Notes under the pieces: generated by a model
The model's database searches: none
What the model was told of the DNA's origin: nothing
Seen by the model: the letters and a program-made list of their open reading frames with translations, nothing else
Position numbers and translations under genes: made by a program
Source of the DNA: Echinometra lucunter
Lineage: Eukaryota; Echinodermata; Echinoidea; Camarodonta; Echinometridae
NCBI GenBank assembly: GCA_029962745.1
Contig: CM057156.1
Coordinates: forward strand, 29,262,647 to 29,326,646
Direction: 5' to 3'
DNA length: 64,000 bases
Shown here: positions 59,601 through 64,000 of the stretch, piece after piece
Layout of the letters: every line of letters starts with the position of its first letter
Numbering within the stretch: the stretch's first letter is position 1

Positions 59601-60465
59601 AGTGGCCTTCTTTCGTTTTAAATTTACAAAGACGTAATTGTCCACCTTCCTTTTGTCTTGTAGAGTAATTATAATATCACAATAAGCTATTAGAATATGA
59701 GGCGAGTTGTTACTAAACAAATCAAACATAAAATCAGAAAATTATAAATTATGCAGGTCATGCACATTTGGGATGATTATTTTAAAAGATCTTTTAATCT
59801 TTTTCTTTTTTTCAGCTTGTGAATGGCCCACCTACACCTGGTGACGTACCTCCCATAGACCTAGCCAGGCAGCTCGCAGCCCTTCATCAACTCTGCGTTA
59901 CACATCTTAAGGAACTACAACAACTCAGTACAAATCAGGTCAGTTACAGAGCTTCTCTTCTCGTCAATAGGATAACTTTCAATTACTTTCTGGGTGGGGT
60001 GAATGATTGTTGGTTTTTAGCCTTCAATCAAACTAACATTGTGAACCCTAGAACCCTATTTGTAAATCTTATAAAAATATCCCCATTTTGCCATGAGAAA
60101 TCCCTATTTATTTTTGCATTGAAAAAATTGGATTAGTGCAGTACTATTTTCATTTGCACTGTGAAGAAGTGAGAGAGTGCTTCCACATGATTAAGATCAC
60201 AATGTTTATTGAACAATGTCTTGCTAGTATTTACTTTATTGTGTACTTTATGAGTTAGAAACCTGTTTATTATTAAAGCCTACATGTATTAACAGACTCT
60301 AATCTCTATTTCATGAACTTAAAATATAAGCCGGTATTGCTCTGTTTTAACTTCTAACAGGCAAGTCTGAAGAAACTCCTTGGAGTGACAGAAATGCTGA
60401 ACCTGCAACGAATCTATTACGTGGGGCAACAGACTGCAAACCAGGGATTCGGTACTATGTCATAA
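26440..60465 (+). CDS. RASA1: RASA1 homologue (p120 RasGAP), complete 23-exon gene
   Basis: Coding exons: 26440-26672, 30433-30582, 32122-32257, 33102-33172, 41427-41544, 42126-42157, 43568-43620, 44355-44502, 47077-47155, 48050-48197, 48737-48819, 49893-50051, 51108-51355, 51886-52138, 53597-53759, 54239-54381, 55659-55774, 56050-56136, 56365-56432, 57587-57672, 58705-58782, 59816-59938 and 60361-60465. All junctions are GT-AG and in phase, giving 959 codons plus TAA (human has 1047). Order: acidic N-terminus 1-77, SH2 79-168 (phosphotyrosine Arg 105), SH3 180-235, SH2 248-340 (Arg 274), PH 381-477, C2 about 493-612, RasGAP about 613-925 with arginine finger Arg 699 (LFR) and FLR motif 811-813. 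The protein docks on phosphotyrosines of activated receptors and p190RhoGAP and speeds Ras GTP hydrolysis. It lacks the long Gly/Ala/Pro N-terminus of vertebrates but keeps LTAPP before the first SH2. The catalytic residues are intact. Confidence 0.96.
27136..27259. repeat. 62-bp tandem duplication
   Basis: Two adjacent copies start CACCAATCAATCACTAGAC at 27136 and 27198 and differ at only a few bases. They lie in RASA1 intron 1. Confidence 0.9.
27886..28043. mobile_element. Palindromic MITE, GGGCCCTGTAACACAAAG ends
   Basis: The left arm GGGCCCTGTAACACAAAG continues with TTTGCGATCAATCGCAAA, and the right arm is its inverse ending GGGCCC. Each arm itself contains an inverted pair around GCGATCAATCGC. 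About 158 bp, non-coding, in RASA1 intron 1. Confidence 0.8.
28528..28612. repeat. Short imperfect hairpin
   Basis: GGAATGGCATGGGTGGGTTCAC pairs with GTGAACCCTGACCCACATGC and the bases that follow. A second small hairpin lies at 28258-28316 around GGCTCTGTGGA / TCCACAGAGCC. Confidence 0.7.
29100..29325. mobile_element. Tc1-like non-autonomous element
   Basis: The left end starts CAGTATCCAACAGAAGTGAG and the right end is the inverse of CAGTATCCAACAAAAGTGAG. TA flanks both sides (29098-29099, 29326-29327). 226 bp, no coding capacity. These ends resemble those of Tc1-type elements. Confidence 0.8.
30433..30582 (+). CDS. RASA1: RASA1 exon 2: first SH2, amino half
   Basis: Residues 78-127, from WYHGCLDR to the GINHFR strand. 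GSYLVRES holds the phosphotyrosine-binding Arg 105. Acceptor TTTTGTCTAG, donor GTAAAA. Confidence 0.95.
30725..31616. mobile_element. hAT-type non-autonomous element, copy 1
   Basis: It starts TAGGGCTGT and ends ACAGCCCTA and is flanked by the perfect 8-bp duplication GTATAGTG (30717-30724 and 31617-31624), the hAT hallmark. The sub-terminal regions are rows of TTCGGTTCGG. 892 bp in RASA1 intron 2. Copy 2 is at 45537-47013. Confidence 0.9.
32122..32257 (+). CDS. RASA1: RASA1 exon 3: first SH2, carboxy half
   Basis: Residues 128-173. ITAVCGDFYVGG and LPELIGYYTH match the RASA1 SH2 end, followed by a Pro-rich APPPE. It ends in phase 0 at GTAGGT. A decayed copy of its 3' end lies at 32441-32505. 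Confidence 0.95.
32441..32505 (+). pseudogene. Decayed copy of the 3' end of RASA1 exon 3
   Basis: AGAGATTACAATATCCAG and the bases up to a GTAAGA donor resemble the end of exon 3 (AAAGATTACAATTTCCAG to GTAGGT). The intron after each copy is also alike (GAAATAAAATRARTGAATTT), so about 200 bp appears to have been duplicated in tandem. The copy has lost the reading frame. Confidence 0.65.
33102..33172 (+). CDS. RASA1: RASA1 exon 4: SH3 start
   Basis: Residues 174-196 plus two bases. VVATLPYNKVPDTDEL is the SH3 N-terminal strand with the ATLPYN motif characteristic of RASA1. The following 8.3 kb intron is the largest of the gene. Confidence 0.93.
33450..34608. mobile_element. Hairpin-ended element with 157-bp units and DR1 sites
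   Basis: The left end folds on itself (GTCTCGCC ... GGCGAGAC), the right end carries the inverse GGGCGAGAC, and a CGTCC-type microsatellite follows the left end. The interior has five tandem units whose AGGTCAAAGGTCA motifs start at 33659, 33816, 33973, 34130 and 34287, exactly 157 bases apart. A second, diverged copy is at 52500-53140. No coding capacity. Lies in RASA1 intron 4. Confidence 0.85.
35401..35809. mobile_element. TTAA-flanked MITE, CCCATAG subfamily, copy 1
   Basis: The ends CCCATAGAAGTACAG and CTGTACGTCTATGGG are flanked by TTAA on both sides (35397-35400 and 35810-35813), as for piggyBac/Kolobok-type insertion. It shares internal text such as CTCAAATTGGCAAC with the CCCATTCGTGACAG subfamily. 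Confidence 0.8.
37039..37204. mobile_element. GC-rich hAT-type MITE
   Basis: The ends CAGTGATGGAGTCGAGGCC and, inverted, CAGGGATGGAGTCGAGGCC are flanked by the perfect 8-bp duplication CTGTTCAG (37031-37038 and 37205-37212). The 166-bp interior is rich in GGCCTCGAGGCC-like palindromes, unlike the AT-rich surroundings. Confidence 0.88.
37433..37840. mobile_element. TTAA-flanked MITE, CCCATAG subfamily, copy 2
   Basis: Ends CCCATAGCAGTACAG and CTGTACCTCTATGGG with TTAA at 37429-37432 and 37841-37844. Closely related to the 35401 copy. Confidence 0.8.
38489..38897. mobile_element. TTAA-flanked MITE, CCCATTCGTGACAG subfamily
   Basis: Ends CCCATTCGTGACAG and CTGTCACGAATGGG between TTAA at 38485-38488 and 38898-38901. 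409 bp. The best-preserved of this subfamily here, together with 48891 and 54907. Confidence 0.85.
40524..40632 (+). pseudogene. Decayed copy 1 of SH3 exon 5
   Basis: TTTCAGCACAGAGGAGGTG through GGGAGGTGGGTGGCTGTGGG to AAAGTGGAATTATGG mirrors exon 5. Small insertions (for example two extra bases before GGGTTACATC) break the frame. Confidence 0.8.
40700..40790 (+). pseudogene. Decayed copy 2 of SH3 exon 5
   Basis: TTTCAGTGCAGAGGTGTTTG follows an intact CAG. It lacks three bases relative to exon 5 near GCAGGAGAGG, and the GGGTGGCTGTGGG part has decayed. No usable donor is seen. Confidence 0.75.
41304..41335 (+). pseudogene. Decayed copy 3 of SH3 exon 5 start
   Basis: TTTCAATGCAGGAGAGGTG follows TTTGTCCCACTCAG, the same acceptor as the real exon 5. 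The preceding intron (GCCTAAAATCTAGACATGC and on) is also repeated just before exon 5, showing a tandem duplication of about 120 bp that truncated this copy. Confidence 0.85.
41427..41544 (+). CDS. RASA1: RASA1 exon 5: SH3 core
   Basis: Residues 197-236. GEVFVVHNEL and GWLWVTSQRTGESG give the RT loop end and the ligand-groove Trp 214. It ends in phase 0 at GTAAGT. Only this copy of four similar segments (40524, 40700, 41304, 41427) is open and has both splice sites. Confidence 0.94.
41575..41715. repeat. CCTTTT/GTTTCC tandem repeat
   Basis: Pyrimidine-rich repeats of CCTTTTC and CCTTTTGTTT lie directly after exon 5. They produce an artefactual Phe/Pro-rich frame that extends exon 5. Confidence 0.9.
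42126..42157 (+). CDS. RASA1: RASA1 exon 6: 32-nt microexon between SH3 and second SH2
   Basis: Encodes EGETDPNEGK plus two bases. It matches the short DPHEGK linker of vertebrate RASA1 and is needed to keep the frame between exons 5 and 7. Confidence 0.88.
42221..42610 (-). mobile_element. Degenerate MITE of the TTAA CCCATAG family, reversed
   Basis: TTAACCCATAGCAG at its left, with GCAGTATCT, CCAGAATT and CATGAGCAGA in the order of the reverse complement of the 35401 element. The right end is not clear. Confidence 0.5.
42800..43159. mobile_element. Degenerate TTAA-flanked MITE, CCCATTCGTGACAG subfamily
   Basis: Ends CCCGTTTATGACAAG and TCTGTCATGAATGAA with TTAA on both sides, and the shared internal TTCAAATTGGCAACAC. 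More diverged than the copies at 38489 and 48891. Confidence 0.7.
43568..43620 (+). CDS. RASA1: RASA1 exon 7: second SH2 start
   Basis: Residues 247-264, WFHGNVSKEEA. Acceptor TTTCTACAG, donor GTTAGT, ending in phase 1. Confidence 0.93.
44355..44502 (+). CDS. RASA1: RASA1 exon 8: second SH2 core
   Basis: Residues 265-313. GSFLIRNS contains the phosphotyrosine Arg 274; PGDYSLSFRGPNAIQRFRI and the MGGR motif follow. Confidence 0.95.
44560..44770 (+). mobile_element. tRNA-derived SINE
   Basis: B box GGGTTTGAATCCC, then the body word TAATGTCCTTTGGCAAGAC shared by several SINEs here, then TCTCAACCCAGGTGAGGTGAA as in the 15510 copy. Confidence 0.65.
45214..45258. repeat. Solo end of the GCCGGAGGCATTATG repeat family
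   Basis: TTATGCCTCCACCCACTGAA and its pairing arm GCCGGAGGCATTAT form a hairpin nearly identical to the left end of the element at 61386, but no tandem units follow. Confidence 0.7.
45537..47013. mobile_element. hAT-type non-autonomous element, copy 2, with nested insertion
   Basis: The same ends as the 30725 element (TAGGGCTGT ... ACAGCCCTA), flanked by the perfect 8-bp duplication ATTGTATA (45529-45536 and 47014-47021). Removing the 46171-46750 insertion leaves an element of about 890 bp collinear with copy 1. Lies in RASA1 intron 8. Confidence 0.92.
46171..46750. mobile_element. 580-bp palindromic MITE nested in the hAT element
   Basis: Ends AGGAGAATGCAACCCAG and its inverse, with TTAA at 46167-46170 and 46751-46754. 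The empty site (one TTAA) is seen at the matching place in the 30725 copy. The arms are long: GTCCACGATGACATCACAGA recurs inverted. Confidence 0.92.
47077..47155 (+). CDS. RASA1: RASA1 exon 9: second SH2 end
   Basis: Residues 314-340, LDAIVDHYKKEEIIDGYKL. It ends in phase 0 at GTCAGT. Confidence 0.94.
48050..48197 (+). CDS. RASA1: RASA1 exon 10: linker and PH start
   Basis: Residues 341-389. A basic linker (YEELRRRRS) leads into IIKQGHLSKK, the first PH strand. Confidence 0.92.
48737..48819 (+). CDS. RASA1: RASA1 exon 11: PH strands
   Basis: Residues 390-417, HKKWKTYFFLLNSTEQHLYYF, a typical PH beta-hairpin. It ends in phase 0 at GTAGGT. Confidence 0.94.
48891..49297. mobile_element. TTAA-flanked MITE, CCCATTCGTGACAG subfamily
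   Basis: Ends CCCATTCGTGACAG and CTGTCACGAATGGG between TTAA at 48887-48890 and 49298-49301. An internal open frame of 89 codons occurs also in the 54907 copy, and I attribute it to shared ancestry of the DNA. Confidence 0.85.
49893..50051 (+). CDS. RASA1: RASA1 exon 12: PH middle
   Basis: Residues 418-470. KPRGLIDLG, ARPNCFQIVV and QVFYLNAES match the RASA1 PH domain. The last 69 bases and the donor region are repeated downstream as a 91-bp tandem array. Confidence 0.94.
50052..50392 (+). repeat. 91-bp tandem array copied from exon 12 and its donor site
   Basis: The unit is the last 69 bases of exon 12 plus 22 bases of intron (GTAAGAGCCCAACTTTTTCC then AG). Copies of the 69-base part lie at 50074-50142, 50165-50233 and 50256-50324, with a partial one from 50347. 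Each keeps a T-rich run ending in CCAG before it and a stop-free 23-codon frame in the exon 12 phase. The first two also keep GTAAGA; in the third the donor has changed to TTACGA. The 22-base spacers are too short to be introns between copies. Confidence 0.93.
51108..51355 (+). CDS. RASA1: RASA1 exon 13: PH helix and C2 start
   Basis: Residues 471-552. The EWVQVLRSC helix closes the PH domain. A basic linker (RGSRKRRVKQ) leads into the C2 strands LRLRILEAHN and ends at NPVWDEEFMF. Confidence 0.94.
51700..51850 (-). mobile_element. tRNA-derived SINE
   Basis: On the minus strand a head with GGTGGAGCACTGGTCTCATA and a B-box-like GGGTTGGAAACC is followed by AGTGCCCTTTGGTAAGGC. This is the same layout as the plus-strand copy at 57088. 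It lies just before exon 14. Confidence 0.7.
51886..52138 (+). CDS. RASA1: RASA1 exon 14: C2 end, GAP start
   Basis: Residues 553-637. DEWYPLIS and GSIRARAQF are the last C2 strands; MPIEEYSPLKK begins the GAP region. It ends in phase 0 at GTATGT. Confidence 0.94.
52500..53140. mobile_element. Diverged copy of the hairpin-ended 157-bp-unit element
   Basis: GAAGGCGAGACTAAGGGATC at the left, GTGGGCGAGACACAA at the right and four or so units containing GCAAGACTCTC. DR1-type motifs include AGGTCAGAGGTCA near 52696 and AGGTCAAAGGTCA at 52854. The leftmost GTCTCGCCC is lost. Lies in RASA1 intron 14. Confidence 0.8.
53597..53759 (+). CDS. RASA1: RASA1 exon 15: GAP N-terminal helices
   Basis: Residues 638-691. 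KDRTHLASVLLDIFMHQ is the helix ahead of the finger loop. It ends in phase 1. Confidence 0.94.
54007..54060 (+). pseudogene. In-phase copy of the start of exon 16, Gln at the finger position
   Basis: After ATTCTCATCTAG the segment reads, in the phase left by exon 15, A-KEITVFQLNKLALTLL then TGA at 54058-54060. This aligns with A-ERTTLFRSNTLATTLM of exon 16, with Gln in place of the catalytic Arg. The preceding intron is alike too (ACCCACCTT, ATTCATRATACC-like text), so about 110 bp or more was duplicated. Confidence 0.75.
54108..54150. repeat. Small hairpin with GAGCTCACCT arms
   Basis: TTGAATGAGCTCACCT pairs with AGGTGAGCTCAA about 20 bases later, in the intron between the exon 16 copy and exon 16. 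Confidence 0.7.
54239..54381 (+). CDS. RASA1: RASA1 exon 16: arginine finger
   Basis: Residues 692-739. TTLFRSNTLATTLMDRYMK contains the catalytic Arg 699 that inserts into the Ras active site. ILKIMESKQSCE follows. A decayed in-phase copy of its 5' part lies at 54007-54060. Confidence 0.96.
54472..54860. mobile_element. Degenerate MITE, CCCATTCGTGACAG subfamily
   Basis: CCCATTCATGACTGGAATTA on the left and TCTGTCATGAATGGGG on the right with shared interior. The flanking TTAA is lost. It lies directly beside the better copy at 54907. Confidence 0.7.
54907..55311. mobile_element. TTAA-flanked MITE, CCCATTCGTGACAG subfamily
   Basis: Ends CCCATTCGTGACAG and CTGTCATGAATGGG with TTAA at 54903-54906 and 55312-55315. 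It contains a 90-codon frame similar to that in the 48891 copy. Confidence 0.85.
55659..55774 (+). CDS. RASA1: RASA1 exon 17: GAP
   Basis: Residues 740-777, LNPQKFEKGADATENLEHLL and on through IIESIFSS. It joins exon 18 through the split codon for Arg. Confidence 0.93.
56050..56136 (+). CDS. RASA1: RASA1 exon 18: GAP
   Basis: Residues 778-806, ALRYLCACIQNDVKAKW. Donor GTGAGT, phase 2. Confidence 0.93.
56365..56432 (+). CDS. RASA1: RASA1 exon 19: FLR motif
   Basis: Residues 807-829. GFIFLRLICPAVLNPRLFN holds the RasGAP signature FLR, whose Arg 813 steadies the finger loop. Confidence 0.96.
56732..56772. repeat. Perfect 19-bp palindrome carrying two CRE octamers
   Basis: GGTACCCACTTTGACGTCA, a 3-base AAA spacer, then its exact reverse complement. 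Each arm contains TGACGTCA-type sequence, the canonical CREB/ATF site. GGGTACCCACTTTTACGTCA recurs near 56857, so the palindrome may be part of a larger repeat. Confidence 0.9.
57086..57250 (+). mobile_element. tRNA-derived SINE
   Basis: The head GTGGCTCAGTGGTAGAGC is a good tRNA-like A box; the B-box region CAGGCTCCAAACC is worn. Body: GCCCTTTGGTAGGTATTAAT. Confidence 0.75.
57587..57672 (+). CDS. RASA1: RASA1 exon 20: GAP
   Basis: Residues 830-858. SRTLMMVAKAIQNLANQVEF is a conserved Ras-contact helix of the family. Phase 0 at GTAAGG. Confidence 0.95.
58090..58520 (+). mobile_element. SINE split by a palindromic insertion
   Basis: GAGGTGTTGTGG ... CAGTGGTTCAG (58095-58156) and GGTCTCACTGGCACTAATGT (from 58452) are the two halves of one SINE, as shown by the intact relative at 58833. 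The break falls in the B box. Confidence 0.8.
58157..58450. mobile_element. Fold-back MITE inserted in a SINE
   Basis: GGGTGTTTTTTCACAAAGAC on the left is matched by GTCTTTGTGAAACACCCC on the right. The arms pair for about 130 bases, including AACTATGGCAGGCCATTCAT and its inverse, with a short loop near 58305. Confidence 0.85.
58705..58782 (+). CDS. RASA1: RASA1 exon 21: GAP
   Basis: Residues 859-884, EPYMEAINPFIVINKGRMI. Phase 0 at both ends, 26 codons. Confidence 0.94.
58830..59000 (+). mobile_element. tRNA-derived SINE
   Basis: GTGGCCCAGTGGATAAG head, perfect B box GGTTTGAATCC and body CACTAATGTCCTTTGGCGAG. The clearest SINE of the window. Confidence 0.8.
59176..59510. mobile_element. 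Degenerate MITE, CCCATTCGTGACAG subfamily
   Basis: ACCCATTCCTGATGAGAGTTA, TTCAAATTAGCAACACCAG and GCTCTTTCTACTCATGTATT follow the family order, but the right end is worn. Confidence 0.6.
59816..59938 (+). CDS. RASA1: RASA1 exon 22: C-terminal helices
   Basis: Residues 885-925. DLARQLAALHQLCVTH matches the RASA1 C-terminal helix. Phase 0 at both ends. Confidence 0.94.
60361..60465 (+). CDS. RASA1: RASA1 exon 23 and stop
   Basis: Residues 926-959, LKKLLGVTEMLNLQRIYYVG and a short tail, then TAA at 60463-60465. The nearest possible polyadenylation hexamer I see is ATTAAA at 60897-60902, which is weak evidence. Confidence 0.92.
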   Translation, partial: ASLKKLLGVTEMLNLQRIYYVGQQTANQGFGTMS

Positions 60466-61385
60466 TTTGCATCTTGCTTGCAAATGCTCAAAATGATTTG
60501 TCTTCTTTTCATGTCATGGTATAATATCACCTCAGTATTTTGTTTTGGTACATCTATTACAGTTATATTTTCCCAAGGTCTCATGTTAATTTTTTCCCAT
60601 GTTACAGTAAGATCTCTTGTGCTACATCGCAAAAATCTAATTGTATTGTTGTTGGTTTGGGGTTTTTTTTTTTGGGGGGGGGGGGAGGTTGGGTTTAATG
60701 CAGGGGTGTTGAATGTGCTTGCCATTGTTGAAATTCAAGGGACATATGTAAGACGATGAAAGGGGGGGAAAAATCGTGTTTCATAATCTTCCACATTTTG
60801 AGATAGAATAATCTGGCTCTAAAGAAATGTAATTAATTTTCTTCTGGTTGGATTTTTGAAGAAAAAAAGTGAATGAAGATATTCTGTTCTATAATGATTA
60901 AAATTGATTGCGTATTTATTGTGCTTGTTTGATACTGTTTGAATAATTCATTACAATTATGTATATCAGGATCTCATATTTGTTTTTTTTTTCCATATAT
61001 TGTTTTTTGTCATAAAATTTGCATACATATTACATTATGCTGCATGAAATCAGCATTTTCAAGAGAGATAAAATGAAAGAGCATCCCAGAAACTATATTT
61101 ATTAAAAGTAGTGCATCCTTTTTTATGATAGTGTATGAAAGAAAATCACTGTGTAGGAAATCCCCTGAAAATATACTAGTTTAGGTCTGTAACTAGCTAT
61201 TATTGAAATTACAATTATCATTAGATTTCTCATTTAATGAGATTATTTAATGAGATTGTAATCATTTGCATGTAGTTAGTATATAACATATTTATCTATT
61301 AAAGGCAGAGCAGGTGCTACAGTTTTGCAATCTGGAAATGGACAAGACTTTATCAGGTCATAAACATTGTGAAGATTTCCAATTT
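60466..61385. other. RASA1 3' flank, probable 3' UTR
   Basis: AT-rich, without a coding frame of note. It contains a T/G homopolymer near 60663-60686. The 3' end of the transcript cannot be fixed. Confidence 0.5.
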
Positions 61386-62290
61386 TTATGCCTCCGCCCA
61401 CCGTAGGTGGTTGCCGGAGGCATTATGTTTTCGGTTCGTCCGTCCGTTCGTCCGTCCGTCCGTCCCGTTTTCGTTCTCGCGATAACTTAAGAGCCGTTTG
61501 ACGGATCAACTTCAAACTTGGCTCGTGCATGCATATGGGAGGGACAATGATCTGATTAGATTTTGGAGTCTCAAGGTCCAAGGTCAAGGTCATAGAGGTA
61601 ATAATACACATAAAAATGGCTCGTTCTCGCGATAACTTAAGAACCATTTGACAGATTGGCTTCAAACTTGGCTCATGTATGCACATGGAAGGGACAATGA
61701 TCTGATTAGATTTTGGGGTCACAAGGTCAAAGGTCAAAGGTCATAGAGGTCATTATGTACATAGAAATGGTTCATTTTCACCATAACTCAACAACCATTT
61801 GACCGATCAACCTCAAACTTAGCATTTGTATGCATATGGGAGAGACAATGATCTGACTAGATTTTGGGGTCTCAAGGTCAAAGGTCAAGGTCATAGAGGT
61901 AATAATACACATAAAAATGGTTTGTTCTCGCGATAACTGAAGAACCATTTGACAGATTGGCTTCAAACTTGGCTCATGTATGCACATGGAAGGGACAATG
62001 ATCTGATTAGATTTTGGGGTCACAAGGTCAAAGGTCAAAGCACTTAGAGGTCATTATGTACATAGAAATGGTTCGTTTTCACCATAACTCAACAACCATT
62101 TGACCGATCAACCTCAAACTTAGCACATGTATGCATATGGGAGAGACAGTGATCTGAGTAGATTTGAGGGTCACAAGGTCAAAGGTCAAGGTCAAAGATG
62201 TGATTGTATAAATTAAAATAAATCAACATGAAGTGCCATTTATTTCTGATTTGGTAATGGCGGAGGCATAAAGTTCGACCACGCGTGGTC
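61386..62290. mobile_element. Hairpin-ended element with about 150-bp units
   Basis: Left hairpin TTATGCCTCCGCCCACC / GCCGGAGGCATTATG, then a CGTCC microsatellite, five units beginning with GATAACTTAA-like text at 61481, 61631, 61782, 61932 and 62083 (spacing 150 or 151), and a right end GGCGGAGGCATAAAG followed by the palindrome TTCGACCACGCGTGGTCGAA. AGGTCAAAGGTCA motifs recur. The layout parallels the 33450 element, but the ends differ. Confidence 0.85.
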
Positions 62291-62477
62291 GAAGATTCAT
62301 CTAGTTCTTAGGATTAGTTGCATCCATAATGAGCAGGTTTTGAGTTTATCTTTATCCTAGTTATGCAGAAAGTTGGAGTTCGCTATCTGATTTTGCCTCC
62401 CCCCCCCCCCCTATTTCCAATTCTAACTCTCATTATTATTGTCTCCCTTGTAGCCCACATTATGAAAAACATACCAG

Positions 62478-62626
62478 TGCCCTGTTTCATAAAACTTGTT
62501 ATCAGTAACCACTGCCACATTTCTATGAAATATTTGCTCTCAGCCAATCAGATGCAAGGATTTCAGTAGGTTGTAACAGTTGTTGCAACTTGTTATTGTT
62601 AACAAGTTTTATGAAACGGAACCCAG
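62478..62626. mobile_element. Palindromic MITE, GTTTCATAAAACTTGTTA ends
   Basis: CCCTGTTTCATAAAACTTG on the left and CAAGTTTTATGAAACGGAAC on the right are inverse copies. About 148 bp, no coding capacity. Confidence 0.8.
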
Positions 62627-62639
62627 AGCTTCCATCTGC

Positions 62640-63375
62640 GAGGACAGGAATTGCATTATTTACAGACCCACCTTGCAATTTGCAGTTATGAATTAGGAAG
62701 GCTGTATCTTGAAACTTGAGATCATAGCAAGTGAATTGTGGAAACTAGTCATTATTTACTGTGTTGAGGAAAGACTGTGCAGCATTATGTATGTTTTGCA
62801 GTATACATGTATTGTAGTGCAGGACTGAAGTGGCATATTCATGTAGAATCAGTGATGTAGAAGGTCAGTATGGTTTATGTAATCACCCCGTTAGATCTTT
62901 TTACTGTACATGTCTTTTAATCTTGATTAGAAATATAGAAATTCATGTAGATTCAACGATTTAAAGTATGATTTGCAGAAATGAAAGTTTTATTGATATT
63001 CTGAACTAAAATAGAGAATACAAAAATTATGATATTAAAGTTGTTTGGTTTAAGGATTAGACCTACTGATTGACCCCCATCAAATATAGAAACAAATATG
63101 AATTACAAAAGGCTTGATCTTGCAGCTGGTTGATATGTAAAAGTTATATTCATTTAATCTGGCATCAGTACAATATTCTAGTATTTGCACTTTTCAGCTG
63201 CATGAAATGGATGAGGTTGATGAAGATGTTCAAATTCTTGAAAATCTAGAATGTATGCAATATTCTTTCAGCTTTGACCTCTGGACTTCTCAGGCTGTTC
63301 TTATGCAATCAGGGTTTATTCTCTTCCTTCAGCCCTTAATTGGATGTGTATACATCCAGTTTCAATATACATGTA
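62640..63375. other. Downstream region with nothing recognised
   Basis: No supported exon, RNA gene or repeat boundary. An open frame near 63207 lacks family resemblance. Confidence 0.5.
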
Positions 63376-63988
63376 CTGCCCTATTTTGGCAAAAGGAAGC
63401 AAGTGACAATGAGTTCAAATGCTCCAAATGAAGAAAATATATTTTGACCAGGTCCCACAACATGGAAATTCATGATTAGAAATAATATTGTTTGTTGTAA
63501 CTTGCTTCCTTCTGCACGCCCACGTATTCCAGGTGATTCTGTACACCTGCTTCCTGTTGACACTAAAATATTTCAGAAAATGGTTCAAAACTGTGACTGA
63601 AGGCTTGTTCAGATATGACGCGACAAGTCCCCGCAACATTTTAGTGTACAAGTCTGTGGGAGATGAGGTGGCATAAAAAAGGCCCTGAGGCAGGAGACAT
63701 TTTTTTTTTTGCCTGGCTGCAAAAAGCTTTGGACCAATCAAATTCTTAAAAAGTTAGCGCAAAATATGTTGCCATAAGTTTGTCTGCACGACTTTTGACA
63801 AAACTCTCGTTTATTTGAGTTGACTCATTAATACGCGTTCATTAACATATGTGAAGTGGTTTGCCGCGCCATATCTGAACAAGCCGTAGTGGCTGACGTA
63901 TATGAAGCATTGGTCAGATATGCCAAATCAGTCAAAAGTTCAGTTTTTATTGAAATTTGACTTGCTTCCTTTTGCCAGAGTAGGGTAG
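63376..63988. mobile_element. Inverted-repeat element, TGCCCTATTTTGGCAAAAGG family
   Basis: CTGCCCTATTTTGGCAAAAG at the left and CTTTTGCCAGAGTAGGGTAG at the right. It is related to the element at 10321. A further inverted word (AACTTGCTTCCTTCTGC) lies inside near 63500. Confidence 0.7.
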
Positions 63989-64000
63989 TTGAATGAGACA

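Noticed and set aside
63207..63431. 74-codon plus-strand frame starting MDEVDEDVQILEN, after TTTTCAG
   Set aside because: The frame runs into the inverted-repeat element at 63376, and no donor or homologous family is evident.

Overview
This is eukaryotic nuclear DNA from an animal. It is AT-rich, has canonical GT-AG introns, and holds two split genes in a sea of transposon debris. The protein-level fit to deuterostome RASA1 and HAX1, the abundance of TACATGTA-type words, the poly-C/G-anchored repeats and the dense small DNA transposons suggest a marine invertebrate. An echinoderm such as a sea urchin is my best guess, but that is inference and not proven from this window.

Layout. 1-13,640: no gene recognised; microsatellites, homopolymer C/G tracts, truncated LINE tails, one SINE and one nested inverted-repeat element. 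13,664-21,650 (minus strand): a complete HAX1 homologue in six coding exons (342 codons plus stop). Its third intron carries a 3.9 kb terminal-inverted-repeat transposon with a broken gene. 21,651-26,429: repeat-rich divergent intergenic space. 26,440-60,465 (plus strand): a complete RASA1 (p120 RasGAP) homologue in 23 coding exons. They join without a frame break into 959 codons plus stop, with the order SH2-SH3-SH2-PH-C2-RasGAP. 60,466-64,000: 3' flank with tandem-unit and inverted-repeat elements.

The two genes stand head to head, with start codons 4.8 kb apart. RASA1 switches off Ras at activated receptors. HAX1 is a mitochondrial and cytoskeletal survival factor. Nothing here shows shared regulation.

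The most unusual signal is decayed or still-open copies of RASA1 coding exons lying next to the real exons: the end of exon 3, the SH3 exon 5 (three copies), the end of PH exon 12 (a 91-bp tandem array) and the start of exon 16. The exon 16 copy keeps the frame across the arginine-finger position but encodes Gln there. Other points are nested transposons with readable target-site duplications, and repeat families with 150-157-bp units that carry arrays of perfect nuclear-receptor DR1 sites inside RASA1 introns.
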